DNA of 64,000 bases from Rudanella lutea DSM 19387. GTDB lineage: Bacteria; Bacteroidota; Bacteroidia; Cytophagales; Spirosomataceae. This document shows, in pieces, positions 1 to 8,791 of this stretch. Numbering within the stretch: position 1 is the first letter of the stretch; each line of letters opens with the position of its first letter. The position numbers were made by a program, and so were the translations under genes. The notes under the pieces are model-generated. The model searched no databases, was not told the DNA's origin, and saw only the letters and a program-made list of their open reading frames with translations. The DNA lies in assembly GCF_000383955.1 (NCBI RefSeq), contig NZ_KB913013.1, positions 4,297,694 through 4,361,693 of the forward strand, read 5' to 3'.

Positions 1-1
1 T

Positions 2-1414
2 AGCTCGGCCATATTTCTTTTTCTGTACCTGCCCACCTTTCTGATTATCTATTACCTGCTGCCTACGCGCTTCAAAAACGCGTTTTTGTTTGCAGCCAGT
101 CTGGTATTTTATGCCTGGGGAGAAGGTATCGTTGTGTTGATTCTGCTCTTGTCGGCCGGGATCAACTTCATAGCTGGTCGACTCATTGAGCAGGGCAAAC
201 GGAAGGCTGGTTTGTGGCTTTCGCTGGCGGGGAGCCTGTCATTGCTGTTTTATTACAAGTACAGCAACTTCGCTGTGGAGTCGGTGCGGGGCTTTGCCGA
301 GGCTCTGAGCCTGCCCGGGGCCGGCAATATCGAGCTGGCGGCTATTGCCCTGCCTATCGGCATTAGCTTTTATACGTTTCAGGGTATCTCGTACACGCTC
401 GACATATACTGGGGGCGCATCCGGGCCAACAAGAGCTTTATCAACTACGGTACCTACGTGGCTATGTTTCCGCATCAGATAGCCGGGCCTATTGTGCGCT
501 ACGCCGACATTGCCCCCGAACTGGCCGAGCGGCACGTAACGGTCGAGAAATTCGGGGTGGGGGCCGAGCGCTTTATCATTGGTATGGCCAAGAAAATTCT
601 TCTGGCCAACACGTTTGCGAGCCTCGCCGACCAGATTTTCAACGCGCAACTGTCCGACATCAGCACGGCTACGGCCTGGTTGGGTATCGTGGCTTACACT
701 TTCCAGATTTACTTCGACTTTTCGGGCTATTCCGACATGGCTATCGGTCTGGGCAAGATGGTAGGGTTCGATTTTAAAGAAAACTTCAATTACCCCTACA
801 TCGCCCGGTCCATTCAGGATTTCTGGCGTCGGTGGCACATTTCGCTGTCGAGCTGGTTTCGCGACTATGTGTATATTCCACTGGGCGGCAACCGGGGCGG
901 GGAGTTTAAAACCTACCGCAACCTCCTGATTGTGTTTTTTGTGACGGGCCTATGGCACGGGGCGAGTCTCAACTTCATTGTCTGGGGGCTGTACCACGGC
1001 GTATTTCTGCTGATTGAACGCGCCGGGTTGGGTAAGCGGCTGGAGCGGGCCCCGGCCGTAGTGGGGCATGTGTACACCCTGCTGGTGGTGCTGGTCGGCT
1101 GGGTGTTTTTCCGGGCGGTCGACCTGAGCAGTGCCCTGGCGTATCTGGGTAAGATGGCCGGCTTGAGCGCAGGCCCGGCAGCTGTGGCCTATCCGCTCTC
1201 GTTTTTTATCAATACCGAAGTGCTGGTATCGCTGGGCCTTGCCGTGGTGCTGGCTACGCCTGTGTACCACCGGTTTCAACGGTTCTGGCAGGGTTTGCCG
1301 GCCGTGGCCATTCGGGAGGTGGTGTACTCGCTGGGGCTGTTTGGCCTGTTTATCGCTGCGGTTATGTACTTAGCCGCCGACACCTACAACCCGTTTATTT
1401 ATTTCCGGTTCTGA
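2..1414 (+). CDS. MBOAT-family O-acyltransferase (AlgI-like), 5' end cut by the window
   Basis: Integral membrane acyltransferase of the MBOAT/AlgI/DltB type, which carries acetyl groups across the inner membrane for O-acetylation of an exported polysaccharide. The reading frame is open from base 2 and encodes a typical family N-terminus (SSAIFLFLYLPTFLIIYYLL), so the true start lies before the window; the TTG at 86 is internal. Many hydrophobic segments follow. The family signatures FRRWHISLS-like (DFWRRWHISLSSWFRDYVY), GGNR and the catalytic histidine motif GLWHG with a second WGLYHG are all present. It ends at a normal C-terminus (NPFIYFRF). The next gene encodes the usual periplasmic partner 68 bases downstream, so the pair is probably cotranscribed. 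The family assignment is secure; the polymer modified cannot be read from the sequence. Confidence 0.93.
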   Translation, partial: SSAIFLFLYLPTFLIIYYLLPTRFKNAFLFAASLVFYAWGEGIVVLILLLSAGINFIAGRLIEQGKRKAGLWLSLAGSLSLLFYYKYSNFAVESVRGFAEALSLPGAGNIELAAIALPIGISFYTFQGISYTLDIYWGRIRANKSFINYGTYVAMFPHQIAGPIVRYADIAPELAERHVTVEKFGVGAERFIIGMAKKILLANTFASLADQIFNAQLSDISTATAWLGIVAYTFQIYFDFSGYSDMAIGLGKMVGFDFKENFNYPYIARSIQDFWRRWHISLSSWFRDYVYIPLGGNRGGEFKTYRNLLIVFFVTGLWHGASLNFIVWGLYHGVFLLIERAGLGKRLERAPAVVGHVYTLLVVLVGWVFFRAVDLSSALAYLGKMAGLSAGPAAVAYPLSFFINTEVLVSLGLAVVLATPVYHRFQRFWQGLPAVAIREVVYSLGLFGLFIAAVMYLAADTYNPFIYFRF

Positions 1415-1482
1415 GTTGGCAACTGGCTGTTTGGCCATACCTACCTCTGTTTTTCGCCGTCTGACAAACCCGGCATCACGCT

Positions 1483-2604
1483 ATGAACAACCCCCGATTC
1501 CGCATACTCGCTTTTGGCTTTGGACTGCTGTTGCTGCTGCCTACCCTCGATCAGCTGCTGGGCTTGTCGGCCCGGTTCGAGAGTACCGAAAACCGCCGGG
1601 CCGGTGGGGTGCCCGCTTTTCATTTTCCGCACATCAATAGCTTTGTGCGGCAGTTCGATCAGTATTACAAAGAGAATTTTGGCTGGCGCAACGCCTTGTT
1701 TTACGCCTACAGCCGCTGGCAGTACTGGGGGCTGGGTGGGTCGCCCCTGCCCGAAAAAGTAGTGGTGGGCAAAGAAGGCTGGTTTTTCCTGGGCGATAGC
1801 TACAACAATGTGGTGAAGCAGCACCGGGGCCTCATGCCGCTCTCGGCCGACTCGGCCCGGCTCATCAGCACGCACCTGCTTCGGCGGCAGGCCGAACTGA
1901 CCGCGCAGGGCATCCGGCTGTACGTGCTCATTGCCCCCGACTCACACAGTATTTACCCCGAATTTCTGCCCGACCGCGTTGCGTACAAGGCCCCCTCGCG
2001 GCTCGATGTCCTCCGCCAAACCCTTGAGCAGCAGGGGCAGGTACCGTTTATCGACCTGCGCGACACTCTGCTGGCGGCCAAAAAGCGGGATGTGGTCTAT
2101 TACCAGACCGACACACACTGGAATGATTACGGTACGCTGGTAGGGTCAGCCCGGTTGCTGAACCGGATTGGGCCCGATTTTCCGGCCATGAGACCCGTGC
2201 AACCGGCCGATTACCAGATTACTAAAATGCGCGGGGGCAGCGGGGATCTGGTTCGGATGATGGCTTTGCAGGACGACATCCGTGACCCGGTATTTTACGA
2301 GATTAAAACCGCCCCGGCCATTACGGCGCGCCAAACCGCCGAGGTACCCAATACCGAAACCGGCCCCCGCGCTACGGGGTTTCCGAGTACCCGTTTTGTG
2401 GGCCCGAATTCCCGTGCGCCGAAGCTCCTCTTTATTGGCGACTCGTTCAGTCACAGCATGATGCCCCTGCTGGCGGGTTACTTCCGGGAGTCGTATTTTT
2501 CCCGCAGTAGTTACCTTAGCCCAGCCGTGGTGCAGCAGGAAAAACCCGACGTAGTGGTGTTTCAGATCGTAGAGCGCAATTTGGGCTGGCTGGCCGAAAT
2601 CTGA
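1483..2604 (+). CDS. AlgX/AlgJ-like SGNH O-acetyltransferase
   Basis: Periplasmic or membrane-anchored SGNH-fold protein that partners MBOAT proteins in polysaccharide acetylation. An N-terminal hydrophobic segment (residues about 6-25) acts as signal or anchor. Family blocks are visible: a GWFFLGD motif near residue 105, LIAPDSHSIYP near 150, DTHWNDYGT (the Asp-His pair of AlgX/AlgJ) near 210, and GDSFSHSMMP near 320 holding the nucleophile serine. At 373 residues it has the usual length. Its location just after the MBOAT gene supports a two-gene acetylation unit. The start chosen gives Met-Asn-Asn before the hydrophobic segment. Confidence in the family is high; the acceptor glycan is unknown. 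Confidence 0.85.
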   Translation: MNNPRFRILAFGFGLLLLLPTLDQLLGLSARFESTENRRAGGVPAFHFPHINSFVRQFDQYYKENFGWRNALFYAYSRWQYWGLGGSPLPEKVVVGKEGWFFLGDSYNNVVKQHRGLMPLSADSARLISTHLLRRQAELTAQGIRLYVLIAPDSHSIYPEFLPDRVAYKAPSRLDVLRQTLEQQGQVPFIDLRDTLLAAKKRDVVYYQTDTHWNDYGTLVGSARLLNRIGPDFPAMRPVQPADYQITKMRGGSGDLVRMMALQDDIRDPVFYEIKTAPAITARQTAEVPNTETGPRATGFPSTRFVGPNSRAPKLLFIGDSFSHSMMPLLAGYFRESYFSRSSYLSPAVVQQEKPDVVVFQIVERNLGWLAEI

Positions 2605-2623
2605 GCCGTTTGCCCCAGCACGG

Positions 2624-2775
2624 GTGTAGGACAAGTTCTTTGTGATAGGTTCGACAAAAGGTTTTTTTCTGACAAGATTACAGGATGAACAGGATTGATT
2701 GAGCCCAAAAAAATCCTGTTTATCCTGTAATCCTCCGGGCCGCCGGGCGGTCAGAAAAATAAACTTGTCCTACAC
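2624..2775. repeat. Nested inverted-repeat element at a convergent junction
   Basis: Outer arms of 14 bases (gtgtaggacaagtt at 2624-2637 and its exact complement at 2762-2775) enclose inner arms gattacaggatgaacaggat(t) at 2676-2696 and a complement with one mismatch at 2712-2732. A T-rich stretch ending ttctgac at 2673 also pairs with gtcagaaaa from 2750. The element sits between convergent genes and runs into the 3' end of the GMC oxidoreductase gene, whose stop codon at 2720-2722 lies inside the right inner arm. It could be a mobile palindromic (MITE/REP-like) element that also folds as a bidirectional transcription end. Confidence 0.75.
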
Positions 2776-4384
2776 CCCCCAGTACCAGATCGGCCCCTTT
2801 TTCGCCGATCATGATGGCGGCCGCATTGGTGTTGCCCGACACTACCAGCGGCATCACCGACGCATCAATCACGCGTAAGCCTTCTACCCCCTGCACCCGC
2901 AGTTGAGGGTCGACCACGGCCATATCATCGATACCCATTTTGCAGGTGCCTACTGGGTGGTACACCGTTTCGAGCTGGTTTAGGATATGATGCCACAGAC
3001 CCTCGTCGGAGCGGTTGGGGGGCGTCTGAATCCGCTGGCGGAACGGCCCAAAGGCATCGGCCTCCATAATTTCCAACGAACGTCTGATGCCGCCCATCAG
3101 AATGGCCCGGTCGTTTTCGGCCGTCAGGAAATTGGGCTGAATCACGGGAGCATCGGCCACACTGCCTGAGCGCAGACCTACGTAGCCACGGCTTTCGGGG
3201 CGGAGCAGCGTGGGCAGAATGGTGTAGCCATCGGTATGCGGGAAGGTGTTCAGGTCGTACAAATCCACATCGTACTGATCGCCGAGGTGAATAGGGGCGA
3301 AGTGCAGTTGCAAGTCGACCCGGCCCGTGGGGTCGAGTTGGTTGGTGAAGGCGTAGGCTTCGAGCGGGCTGATGCTCATGGGGCCTTTCCGGCCCATGAA
3401 ATATCGCGTCAGGGCCAGTACCTGCCGCAGCGGAGCCAGGTGAAAATTGCTCGTGCTCCCGCGTTGCGACGAGAGCGCACTGACAGCCGTAAACAGGTGG
3501 TCCTGGAGATTCTGCCCCACGCCCGGTAGCTCATGTTTCACGTCGATACCGTGGCGTTTTAGCTCGTCTTTAGGCCCAATGCCCGACAGCATCAGCAGTT
3601 GGGGTGATTGAAACGCCCCGGCCGACAGAATTACTTCGCGCCGGGCGGTGGCTGTCTGCGTGGTGCTTTTACCGGTAATAAACTCGACCCCCGTGGCCCG
3701 GCCCTGTTGCAGAATAACCCGTTGGGTGAGGGCATGGGTAATTACCTTCAGGTTGGGGCGGTTCAGTACCGGCTTCAGAAATGCATTCGCGGTGCTGTGC
3801 CGCTTGCCGTCTTTGATGGTAAACTGGAAAAAGCCAGCCCCGGCCTGATTGGCCCCGTTATAATCGGCGTTGGGGGCAATGCCTGTTTGTCCGCAGGCCT
3901 GCACAAACGCGGGGGCCACGGGCGTCCGAAACGTCTGGGCAAAGGTAACATTGAGTGGCCCACCGGTGCCGTGATAGCCCGCGTCGAGCTGATCGGCCTG
4001 TTCGTTGTGCTCCGACCGCATGAAATAGGGGAGCACCTCCTCAAAACTCCAGCCGGTATTACCCAGCCGGGCCCAGTCGTTGTAGTCTTCGCGGTTGCCC
4101 CGCACGTAGGCCATGGCGTTGGTGCTGCTGCATCCGCCCAGCGTTTTGCCCCGTGGGAGGTAGATTCGTCGGCCGTCGAGGGCTTGCTGCGGTTCGGTCC
4201 AGAACCCCCAATCGACCGCCGACCGGTGCAGTTTGCCGTAGGCGGCCGGAATCTGAATTTCGAGTTTTGAGTCGGGACCGCCTGCTTCGAGCAGCAGCAC
4301 CGAAACGGACGGGTCGGCCGAAAGTCGGTTGGCCAACACACAGCCCGCCGAACCGGCACCCACAATGATAAAATCGTAGTTCAT
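2720..4384 (-). CDS. GMC-family FAD oxidoreductase (choline dehydrogenase-like)
   Basis: Flavoprotein alcohol dehydrogenase or oxidase of the glucose-methanol-choline family. The N-terminus is the FAD-binding dinucleotide fold (DFIIVGAGSAGCVLANRL, with the acidic ribose ligand in LLLEAG). GMC signature 1 is PRGKTLGGCSSTNAMAYVRG and signature 2 is GAFQSPQLLMLSGIGP. The catalytic His/Asn region appears as YHPVGTCKMG and SGNTNAAAIMIGEKGADL. The normal C-terminus would be near DLVLG; the last 17 or so residues (GVGQVYFSDR onward) are encoded by the inverted-repeat element at 2624-2775, so the protein seems to have gained a tail by repeat insertion. Closest named relatives are choline dehydrogenases, but the substrate cannot be fixed. 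No neighbour hints at a pathway. Confidence 0.9.
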   Translation of the reverse strand: MNYDFIIVGAGSAGCVLANRLSADPSVSVLLLEAGGPDSKLEIQIPAAYGKLHRSAVDWGFWTEPQQALDGRRIYLPRGKTLGGCSSTNAMAYVRGNREDYNDWARLGNTGWSFEEVLPYFMRSEHNEQADQLDAGYHGTGGPLNVTFAQTFRTPVAPAFVQACGQTGIAPNADYNGANQAGAGFFQFTIKDGKRHSTANAFLKPVLNRPNLKVITHALTQRVILQQGRATGVEFITGKSTTQTATARREVILSAGAFQSPQLLMLSGIGPKDELKRHGIDVKHELPGVGQNLQDHLFTAVSALSSQRGSTSNFHLAPLRQVLALTRYFMGRKGPMSISPLEAYAFTNQLDPTGRVDLQLHFAPIHLGDQYDVDLYDLNTFPHTDGYTILPTLLRPESRGYVGLRSGSVADAPVIQPNFLTAENDRAILMGGIRRSLEIMEADAFGPFRQRIQTPPNRSDEGLWHHILNQLETVYHPVGTCKMGIDDMAVVDPQLRVQGVEGLRVIDASVMPLVVSGNTNAAAIMIGEKGADLVLGGVGQVYFSDRPAARRITG

Positions 4385-4555
4385 GACTCGTTGAAAAGAC
4401 GATAGGAATGTTGAAGGTACAATTATTTCACGGTATCGGACTATAAAAGCCGGGTGTGCCTCTTTTTTATGGAAAAGGGATTGCGTAACCCATCACCGCA
4501 ACCGCCGAAAATATGCCGTACTTTCGCAGCTGGTTTACCAACCTGCCCCCAATTC

Positions 4556-5167
4556 ATGACTATTTGGTACCTGACCGACCTGATTGGTACAAGTGTATTC
4601 GCGATTTCCGGCGCTTTATCGGCCCTGCAAAAGAAAATGTACCACGACCTGTTCAGTATATTTTTTGTCGGTTTCGTGACGGCCATCGGGGGTGGTACCC
4701 TCCGCGACATCATCATGGGCGCCCACCCGATTGCCTGGATTCGCGACCCGAACTACCTGGTTGTCATTATTGCCAGCGTGCTTATTGCCGTTTTGTGCCG
4801 TACCTGGTGGCTGGGGATGCTCCGGCGGCCTTTGCTGATTTTTGACACCCTCGGCATCGGTATCTACACGATTCTGGGCATGCAGAAAGCCCTGGCCCAC
4901 GGGGTAAACGAGTGGGCGGCTATTTTGCTCGGTCTCATTTCGGCCCTGTTTGGCGGGGTTATCCGCGATACCCTTGTCAACGACTTGCCCCTTATTTTCG
5001 ACCGGCAACTGTACGCAACGCCCTGTCTGGCGGGGGCTATTCTGTATTTGGCTGGCCTCGCGCTCGGCCTCGACACCAACCTGAACTTCGTTCTCTCGGC
5101 GGGTACTATCACCTTGTTTCGGTTAGTGGCTATCCGGAAGGGCTGGTCTTTGCCCCGCGTTGAGTAG
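4556..5167 (+). CDS. TRIC-type cation channel family protein (YicG/UPF0126-like)
   Basis: Small inner membrane protein of 203 residues made of two repeats of three membrane helices, the fold of prokaryotic TRIC channels. Each half carries the conserved glycine-rich turn followed by Arg-Asp: GGGTLRD near residue 44 and GGVIRD near residue 130. I start at 4556 (MTIWYLTDLIGTS) because this matches the family N-terminus; an upstream ATG at 4454 would add a 34-residue hydrophilic leader unlike the family. A TACTTTCG sequence about 40 bases upstream is a one-mismatch match to the Bacteroidota -7 element. The Lrp-type gene is convergent, only 8 bases away. Physiological role unknown. Confidence 0.88.
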   Translation: MTIWYLTDLIGTSVFAISGALSALQKKMYHDLFSIFFVGFVTAIGGGTLRDIIMGAHPIAWIRDPNYLVVIIASVLIAVLCRTWWLGMLRRPLLIFDTLGIGIYTILGMQKALAHGVNEWAAILLGLISALFGGVIRDTLVNDLPLIFDRQLYATPCLAGAILYLAGLALGLDTNLNFVLSAGTITLFRLVAIRKGWSLPRVE

Positions 5168-5175
5168 CTCTTCCG

Positions 5176-5640
5176 CTACGGAATATGATACCCTAAGTTG
5201 TGCTTGATTTCTTTAAGCACAAACGTGCTGTTGAGTACGCCGATGTTCTCGATCTGGGAGAGCTTGTACTTCACAAAATCGTGGTACTCGGCCAGGCTGG
5301 CTACGTGAATCTTGAGCATAAAATCCACCTGCCCGGCCATGTGGTAGCATTCCTGCACTTCTTCCAGTTTCTGGACCTCTTCCTCAAACTTGTCGATAAA
5401 CGCTTTGTCGTGGTAGCGCATAGATACCTGACAGAACGTGGTGATGGGCTGACCGAGCAGACTTTTGTCGAGCACGGCAATGTACTGCTTGATGTAGCCG
5501 AGGGTTTCGAGCCGTTTGATGCGCTCATAAACCGGCGACAGTGTGAGGCCCAGATGCGACGCCAGCTCCTTGGTGGTGAGCTTGGCGTCCTGCTGCAACA
5601 GGCGCAGGAGTTTCTTGTCGGTATCGTCTAAGGTGTCCAT
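5176..5640 (-). CDS. Lrp/AsnC-family transcriptional regulator
   Basis: A 154-residue DNA-binding regulator that usually senses an amino acid. The N-terminal helix-turn-helix is clear (LTTKELASHLGLTLSPVYERIKRLETLGYI, residues about 21-51) and is followed by the ligand-binding RAM domain (about 65-145). The gene is divergent from the threonine catabolic pair tdh-kbl across a 211-base gap. Lrp-type proteins often control adjacent amino-acid genes, so regulation of tdh-kbl is a reasonable inference but no operator was identified. Start at 5640 gives MDTLDDTDKKLL, the standard family beginning. Confidence 0.92.
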   Translation of the reverse strand: MDTLDDTDKKLLRLLQQDAKLTTKELASHLGLTLSPVYERIKRLETLGYIKQYIAVLDKSLLGQPITTFCQVSMRYHDKAFIDKFEEEVQKLEEVQECYHMAGQVDFMLKIHVASLAEYHDFVKYKLSQIENIGVLNSTFVLKEIKHNLGYHIP

Positions 5641-5766
5641 GCCGAAAAATTTTCTATGGGTGGCTTAAAAATACAGTACGTTATCGAAAGGCTTGCGGCA
5701 TTAAATCTGATTAGCCATAAAATTCACGGATTTATTCAGAAACGCACTACTTATTCCCTGTAAAAA

Positions 5767-5774
5767 TAACTTTG
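5767..5774 (+). promoter_or_regulatory. Candidate -7 element of the tdh-kbl promoter
   Basis: TAACTTTG matches the Bacteroidota -7 consensus TAnnTTTG and lies 77 bases before the tdh start codon. A clear TTTG -33 box at the usual spacing is not seen, so this is a candidate only. Confidence 0.4.
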
Positions 5775-5851
5775 CTCCGTAAATAGACGCTGTTGTCGAA
5801 TTGCGTTTTCATCAACGAAACTTACTTCATCACACCCTTACTTAACGTCTT

Positions 5852-6814
5852 ATGCAGCGCGAAACCGTATTAGTGATCGGAGCAAATGGGCAAATCGGAA
5901 CGGCCCTGCTCCCGCAGTTGCAGGCTCAGTTTGGCGTTGGCCACGTGGTGGCTACCGACCTGCGCCCCCCGGTGGTGGAATCGGGCCCGTTTGAGGTGCT
6001 GGATGCCACAAAACCCGATGCCCTGACCGACATAGTGCGCCGGTATCGGGTTACGCAGATTTATCATTTGGCGGCTGTGTTGTCGGCCAAAGGCGAGGGC
6101 GATCCGCTCTGGGCCTGGAACCTCAACATGCAGACCCTGCTCAACGTGCTCGAAGTATCGCGGCAGTACCAGGTTCGTAAGGTATTTGTGCCGAGTTCCA
6201 TTGCGGCCTTTGGCGAACACGCGCCCAAAGACGAGACGCCCCAAAGCAGCCCACTCGACCCGGCTACGGTGTACGGAATCAGTAAGGTAGCCGCCGAAAA
6301 CTGGTCGCTTTACTACCACAAACGCTACGGGCTCGATGTGCGCTCGCTGCGGTATCCGGGTGTGATCAGCTACCAGTCGATGCCGGGGGGCGGCACTACT
6401 GATTATGCCGTGTCGATTTTTCACGCGGCCGTGCAGGGGCAACCGTTTGAATGTTTCCTGGCCGAAGACACCCGCCTGCCCATGATTTACATGGACGATG
6501 CCCTGCGGGCTACCCTCGAACTGATGGAGGCCCCCGCGGATCGTATCAGCGTGCGTACGTCGTACAATCTGGCCGGGATGAGTTTTACGCCCGCCGAGCT
6601 GACGGCCGCCATTCAGGCGTATTTCCCGGAGTTTTCGACCGTGTACAAGCCCGATTTCCGGCAGGCTATTGCCGAGTCGTGGCCCCGGAGTATCGACGAT
6701 TCGGTGGCCCGGCAGGATTGGGGCTGGAAACCCGCGTTTGACCTGCCCCGGATGACGCACGAAATGATCACCAACCTGACCCCGGCTTACCAGCCGCTGG
6801 TCGCAACCGTTTAA
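5852..6814 (+). CDS. tdh: L-threonine 3-dehydrogenase, SDR (epimerase-like) type
   Basis: NAD-dependent oxidation of L-threonine to 2-amino-3-ketobutyrate in the cytoplasm. The protein is the extended short-chain dehydrogenase form, not the zinc form: Rossmann motif GANGQIG at residues 9-15, active-site YGISK near 143, and [20 protein letters not shown], a stretch characteristic of SDR-type threonine dehydrogenases. The 320-residue length fits. The product is unstable and is normally handed to 2-amino-3-ketobutyrate CoA ligase, which is encoded 5 bases downstream, so the two form a threonine-to-glycine plus acetyl-CoA operon. The start at 5852 leaves the Rossmann strand directly at the N-terminus. 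Confidence 0.92.
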   Translation: MQRETVLVIGANGQIGTALLPQLQAQFGVGHVVATDLRPPVVESGPFEVLDATKPDALTDIVRRYRVTQIYHLAAVLSAKGEGDPLWAWNLNMQTLLNVLEVSRQYQVRKVFVPSSIAAFGEHAPKDETPQSSPLDPATVYGISKVAAENWSLYYHKRYGLDVRSLRYPGVISYQSMPGGGTTDYAVSIFHAAVQGQPFECFLAEDTRLPMIYMDDALRATLELMEAPADRISVRTSYNLAGMSFTPAELTAAIQAYFPEFSTVYKPDFRQAIAESWPRSIDDSVARQDWGWKPAFDLPRMTHEMITNLTPAYQPLVATV

Positions 6815-6819
6815 ACACC

Positions 6820-8028
6820 ATGTACGGAAGCATCAAAGAACAACTTCAGCAAGAACTCGATAGTATCAAAGAAGCCGGTCTGTTCAAGTCAGAGCGGATT
6901 ATTGTATCGCCCCAGTCGTCGGTAATTGCCGTACACGATGGCCGCGAAGTGCTCAATTTCTGCGCTAATAACTACCTCGGCCTGTCGTCGCACCCCGACG
7001 TAGTCGAAGCGGCTCACAAAACGCTCGACAGCCACGGTTTTGGCATGTCGTCGGTGCGGTTTATCTGCGGTACGCAGGATATTCACAAGGAGCTCGAACG
7101 CCGGACGGCCGAGTTTGTCGGGGCCGAAGACTGTATTCTGTACGCGGCTGCATTTGATGCCAACGGTGGTGTATTTGAGCCCCTGCTCAACGAAGAAGAT
7201 GCCATCATCTCCGACGAACTGAATCACGCGTCGATCATCGACGGGATTCGGTTGTGCAAGGCCAAGCGGTTCCGGTACAAACACAACGACATGGCCGACC
7301 TCGAAGCCCAGTTGCAGGCGGCTTCGTCGGCCCGCCGGACGCTGATTGTGACCGACGGTGTGTTTTCGATGGATGGCACCATTGCCCAGCTCGACAAAAT
7401 CTGCGACCTCGCCGATCAGTACGGGGCTATGGTGATGGTCGATGAGTGCCACGCCAGCGGGTTTATCGGCAAAACGGGCCGGGGTACGCCGGAGTACCGC
7501 AATGTGCTGGGCCGGATCGACATTATCACGGGTACTTACGGTAAGGCCCTCGGTGGAGCATCGGGTGGTTTTACGGCCGCTCGCAAAGAGATTGTGGAGC
7601 TGTTGCGCCAACGCTCGCGGCCGTACCTGTTTTCCAACACCCTGGCACCGACCATCGTAGGGGCGTCGCTCAAAGTGCTGGACATGCTCGAAAGCTCGAC
7701 CGCCCTGCGCGATAAACTCGAAACCAACACGCAGTATTTCCGGGAGGCCATGACGGCTGCTGGGTTCGATATTCTGCCCGGCGAGCACCCCATTGTGCCT
7801 ATCATGCTTTACGACGCTCCCCTGGCGCAGGAATTTGCGGCCCGGCTGCTGCAGGAAGGCATCTATGTAATTGGGTTCTTCTACCCGGTGGTACCGAAGG
7901 GCAAAGCTCGGATTCGGGTACAGATTTCGGCCGGTCACGAGCCCGAACATCTGCAAAAAGCCGTTGCTGCCTTTACCAAAGTAGGGCAGGAGCTGGGGGT
8001 TATCAAAGCCGCCGAAACCGTCGCCTAA
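6820..8028 (+). CDS. kbl: Glycine C-acetyltransferase (2-amino-3-ketobutyrate CoA ligase)
   Basis: PLP enzyme of the alpha-oxoamine synthase family that splits 2-amino-3-ketobutyrate with CoA into glycine and acetyl-CoA. At 402 residues it has full length. Visible motifs are [10 protein letters not shown] near residue 50, [14 protein letters not shown] near 130, [18 protein letters not shown] near 208 and the PLP-lysine region [13 protein letters not shown] near 240. It lies 5 bases behind tdh, which supports KBL rather than the related 8-amino-7-oxononanoate synthase or serine palmitoyltransferase. A strong stem-loop terminator follows at 8073. Confidence 0.93.
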   Translation: MYGSIKEQLQQELDSIKEAGLFKSERIIVSPQSSVIAVHDGREVLNFCANNYLGLSSHPDVVEAAHKTLDSHGFGMSSVRFICGTQDIHKELERRTAEFVGAEDCILYAAAFDANGGVFEPLLNEEDAIISDELNHASIIDGIRLCKAKRFRYKHNDMADLEAQLQAASSARRTLIVTDGVFSMDGTIAQLDKICDLADQYGAMVMVDECHASGFIGKTGRGTPEYRNVLGRIDIITGTYGKALGGASGGFTAARKEIVELLRQRSRPYLFSNTLAPTIVGASLKVLDMLESSTALRDKLETNTQYFREAMTAAGFDILPGEHPIVPIMLYDAPLAQEFAARLLQEGIYVIGFFYPVVPKGKARIRVQISAGHEPEHLQKAVAAFTKVGQELGVIKAAETVA

Positions 8029-8072
8029 CGTAGAGACTGGTCCGCCGGAACGGCCTTTTTTACTTCGCCGAG

Positions 8073-8132
8073 AGTCTCCTGTGCGTCAGCCTATTTGCCC
8101 ACAAGCAGGCCGACGCACAGGAGACTTTTTTT
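8073..8132 (+). terminator. Rho-independent terminator after kbl
   Basis: Perfect 15-base arms (agtctcctgtgcgtc at 8073-8087 and its complement at 8112-8126) followed by a run of T to 8132. The T run abuts the end of the convergent DoxX gene. Confidence 0.85.
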
Positions 8133-8523
8133 ACAGGTTGTTGGTGCTTTTGAGCGCCCAATACATCAATACGGGCTGAAAAAACAACCGGGCGAACCGT
8201 TTCCGGTCGGTGTCGAGGCCGAAGGCGCTGCGTCGGTTCACGTACTGCGAAATATTACCCGGAAACACAGCTGCGAAGAAGCCCGCAGCTACTTTGCCCA
8301 CCGTTTGTTCGTAGGTTGGGTTGGCCAATACCAGCGCGCTACCCAGGGCTATTTCGGCAAGGCCCGAATACACCACCGTGTCGTCGACATCGAGTGGTAC
8401 CCAGTCGGGAACTTGCGCCCGAAATTCCTGCCGGGCCACGGTCAGGTGGCTTATGCCGGCCCAAATCAATGAGCTACCCAGCGCTATCCGGGCGGCTACT
8501 TTTGCATGTTTTGTCAGATCCAT
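8131..8523 (-). CDS. DoxX-like small membrane protein
   Basis: A 130-residue inner membrane protein with about four hydrophobic helices. The N-terminal segment ARIALGSSLIWAGISHLTVARQEF resembles the DoxX family start, and the spacing of later helices (YSGLAEIALGSALVLA; VGKVAAGFFAAVFPGNISQYV) fits. I start at 8523 (MDLTKHAK); an upstream ATG at 8559 would add 12 polar residues. DoxX proteins are membrane components often linked to redox or thiol stress, but no partner is encoded beside it. The two Arg-rich loops near residues 95-112 are probably cytoplasmic. Confidence 0.7.
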   Translation of the reverse strand: MDLTKHAKVAARIALGSSLIWAGISHLTVARQEFRAQVPDWVPLDVDDTVVYSGLAEIALGSALVLANPTYEQTVGKVAAGFFAAVFPGNISQYVNRRSAFGLDTDRKRFARLFFQPVLMYWALKSTNNL

Positions 8524-8791
8524 ACCGTTATTTATTATTCGGTAGCCTATTTGGTACATGTGTAGGCCACCTGATTAAAATACGAATCGGTATGCACTAA
8601 GAGATGTTTATTAATCTGATTAATAAGTGCTTGAAATGTAGAGGGCGAGGATAAACACAGGTATTTTTGTTTGACTCGTAAGTAAAGAGTAAGGTGTCGA
8701 TATTTGACTGAAGAGGAGCGATGGTTCGGGTTTGTAAAAAAAAACATAATTTCGTTTCTTAGTAATCGCATGAATACCATCCACATCCACA

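Noticed and set aside
86-1414. TTG at 86 as the start of the MBOAT gene
   Set aside because: The frame upstream to the window edge encodes the usual MBOAT N-terminal helix, so the gene starts before the window.
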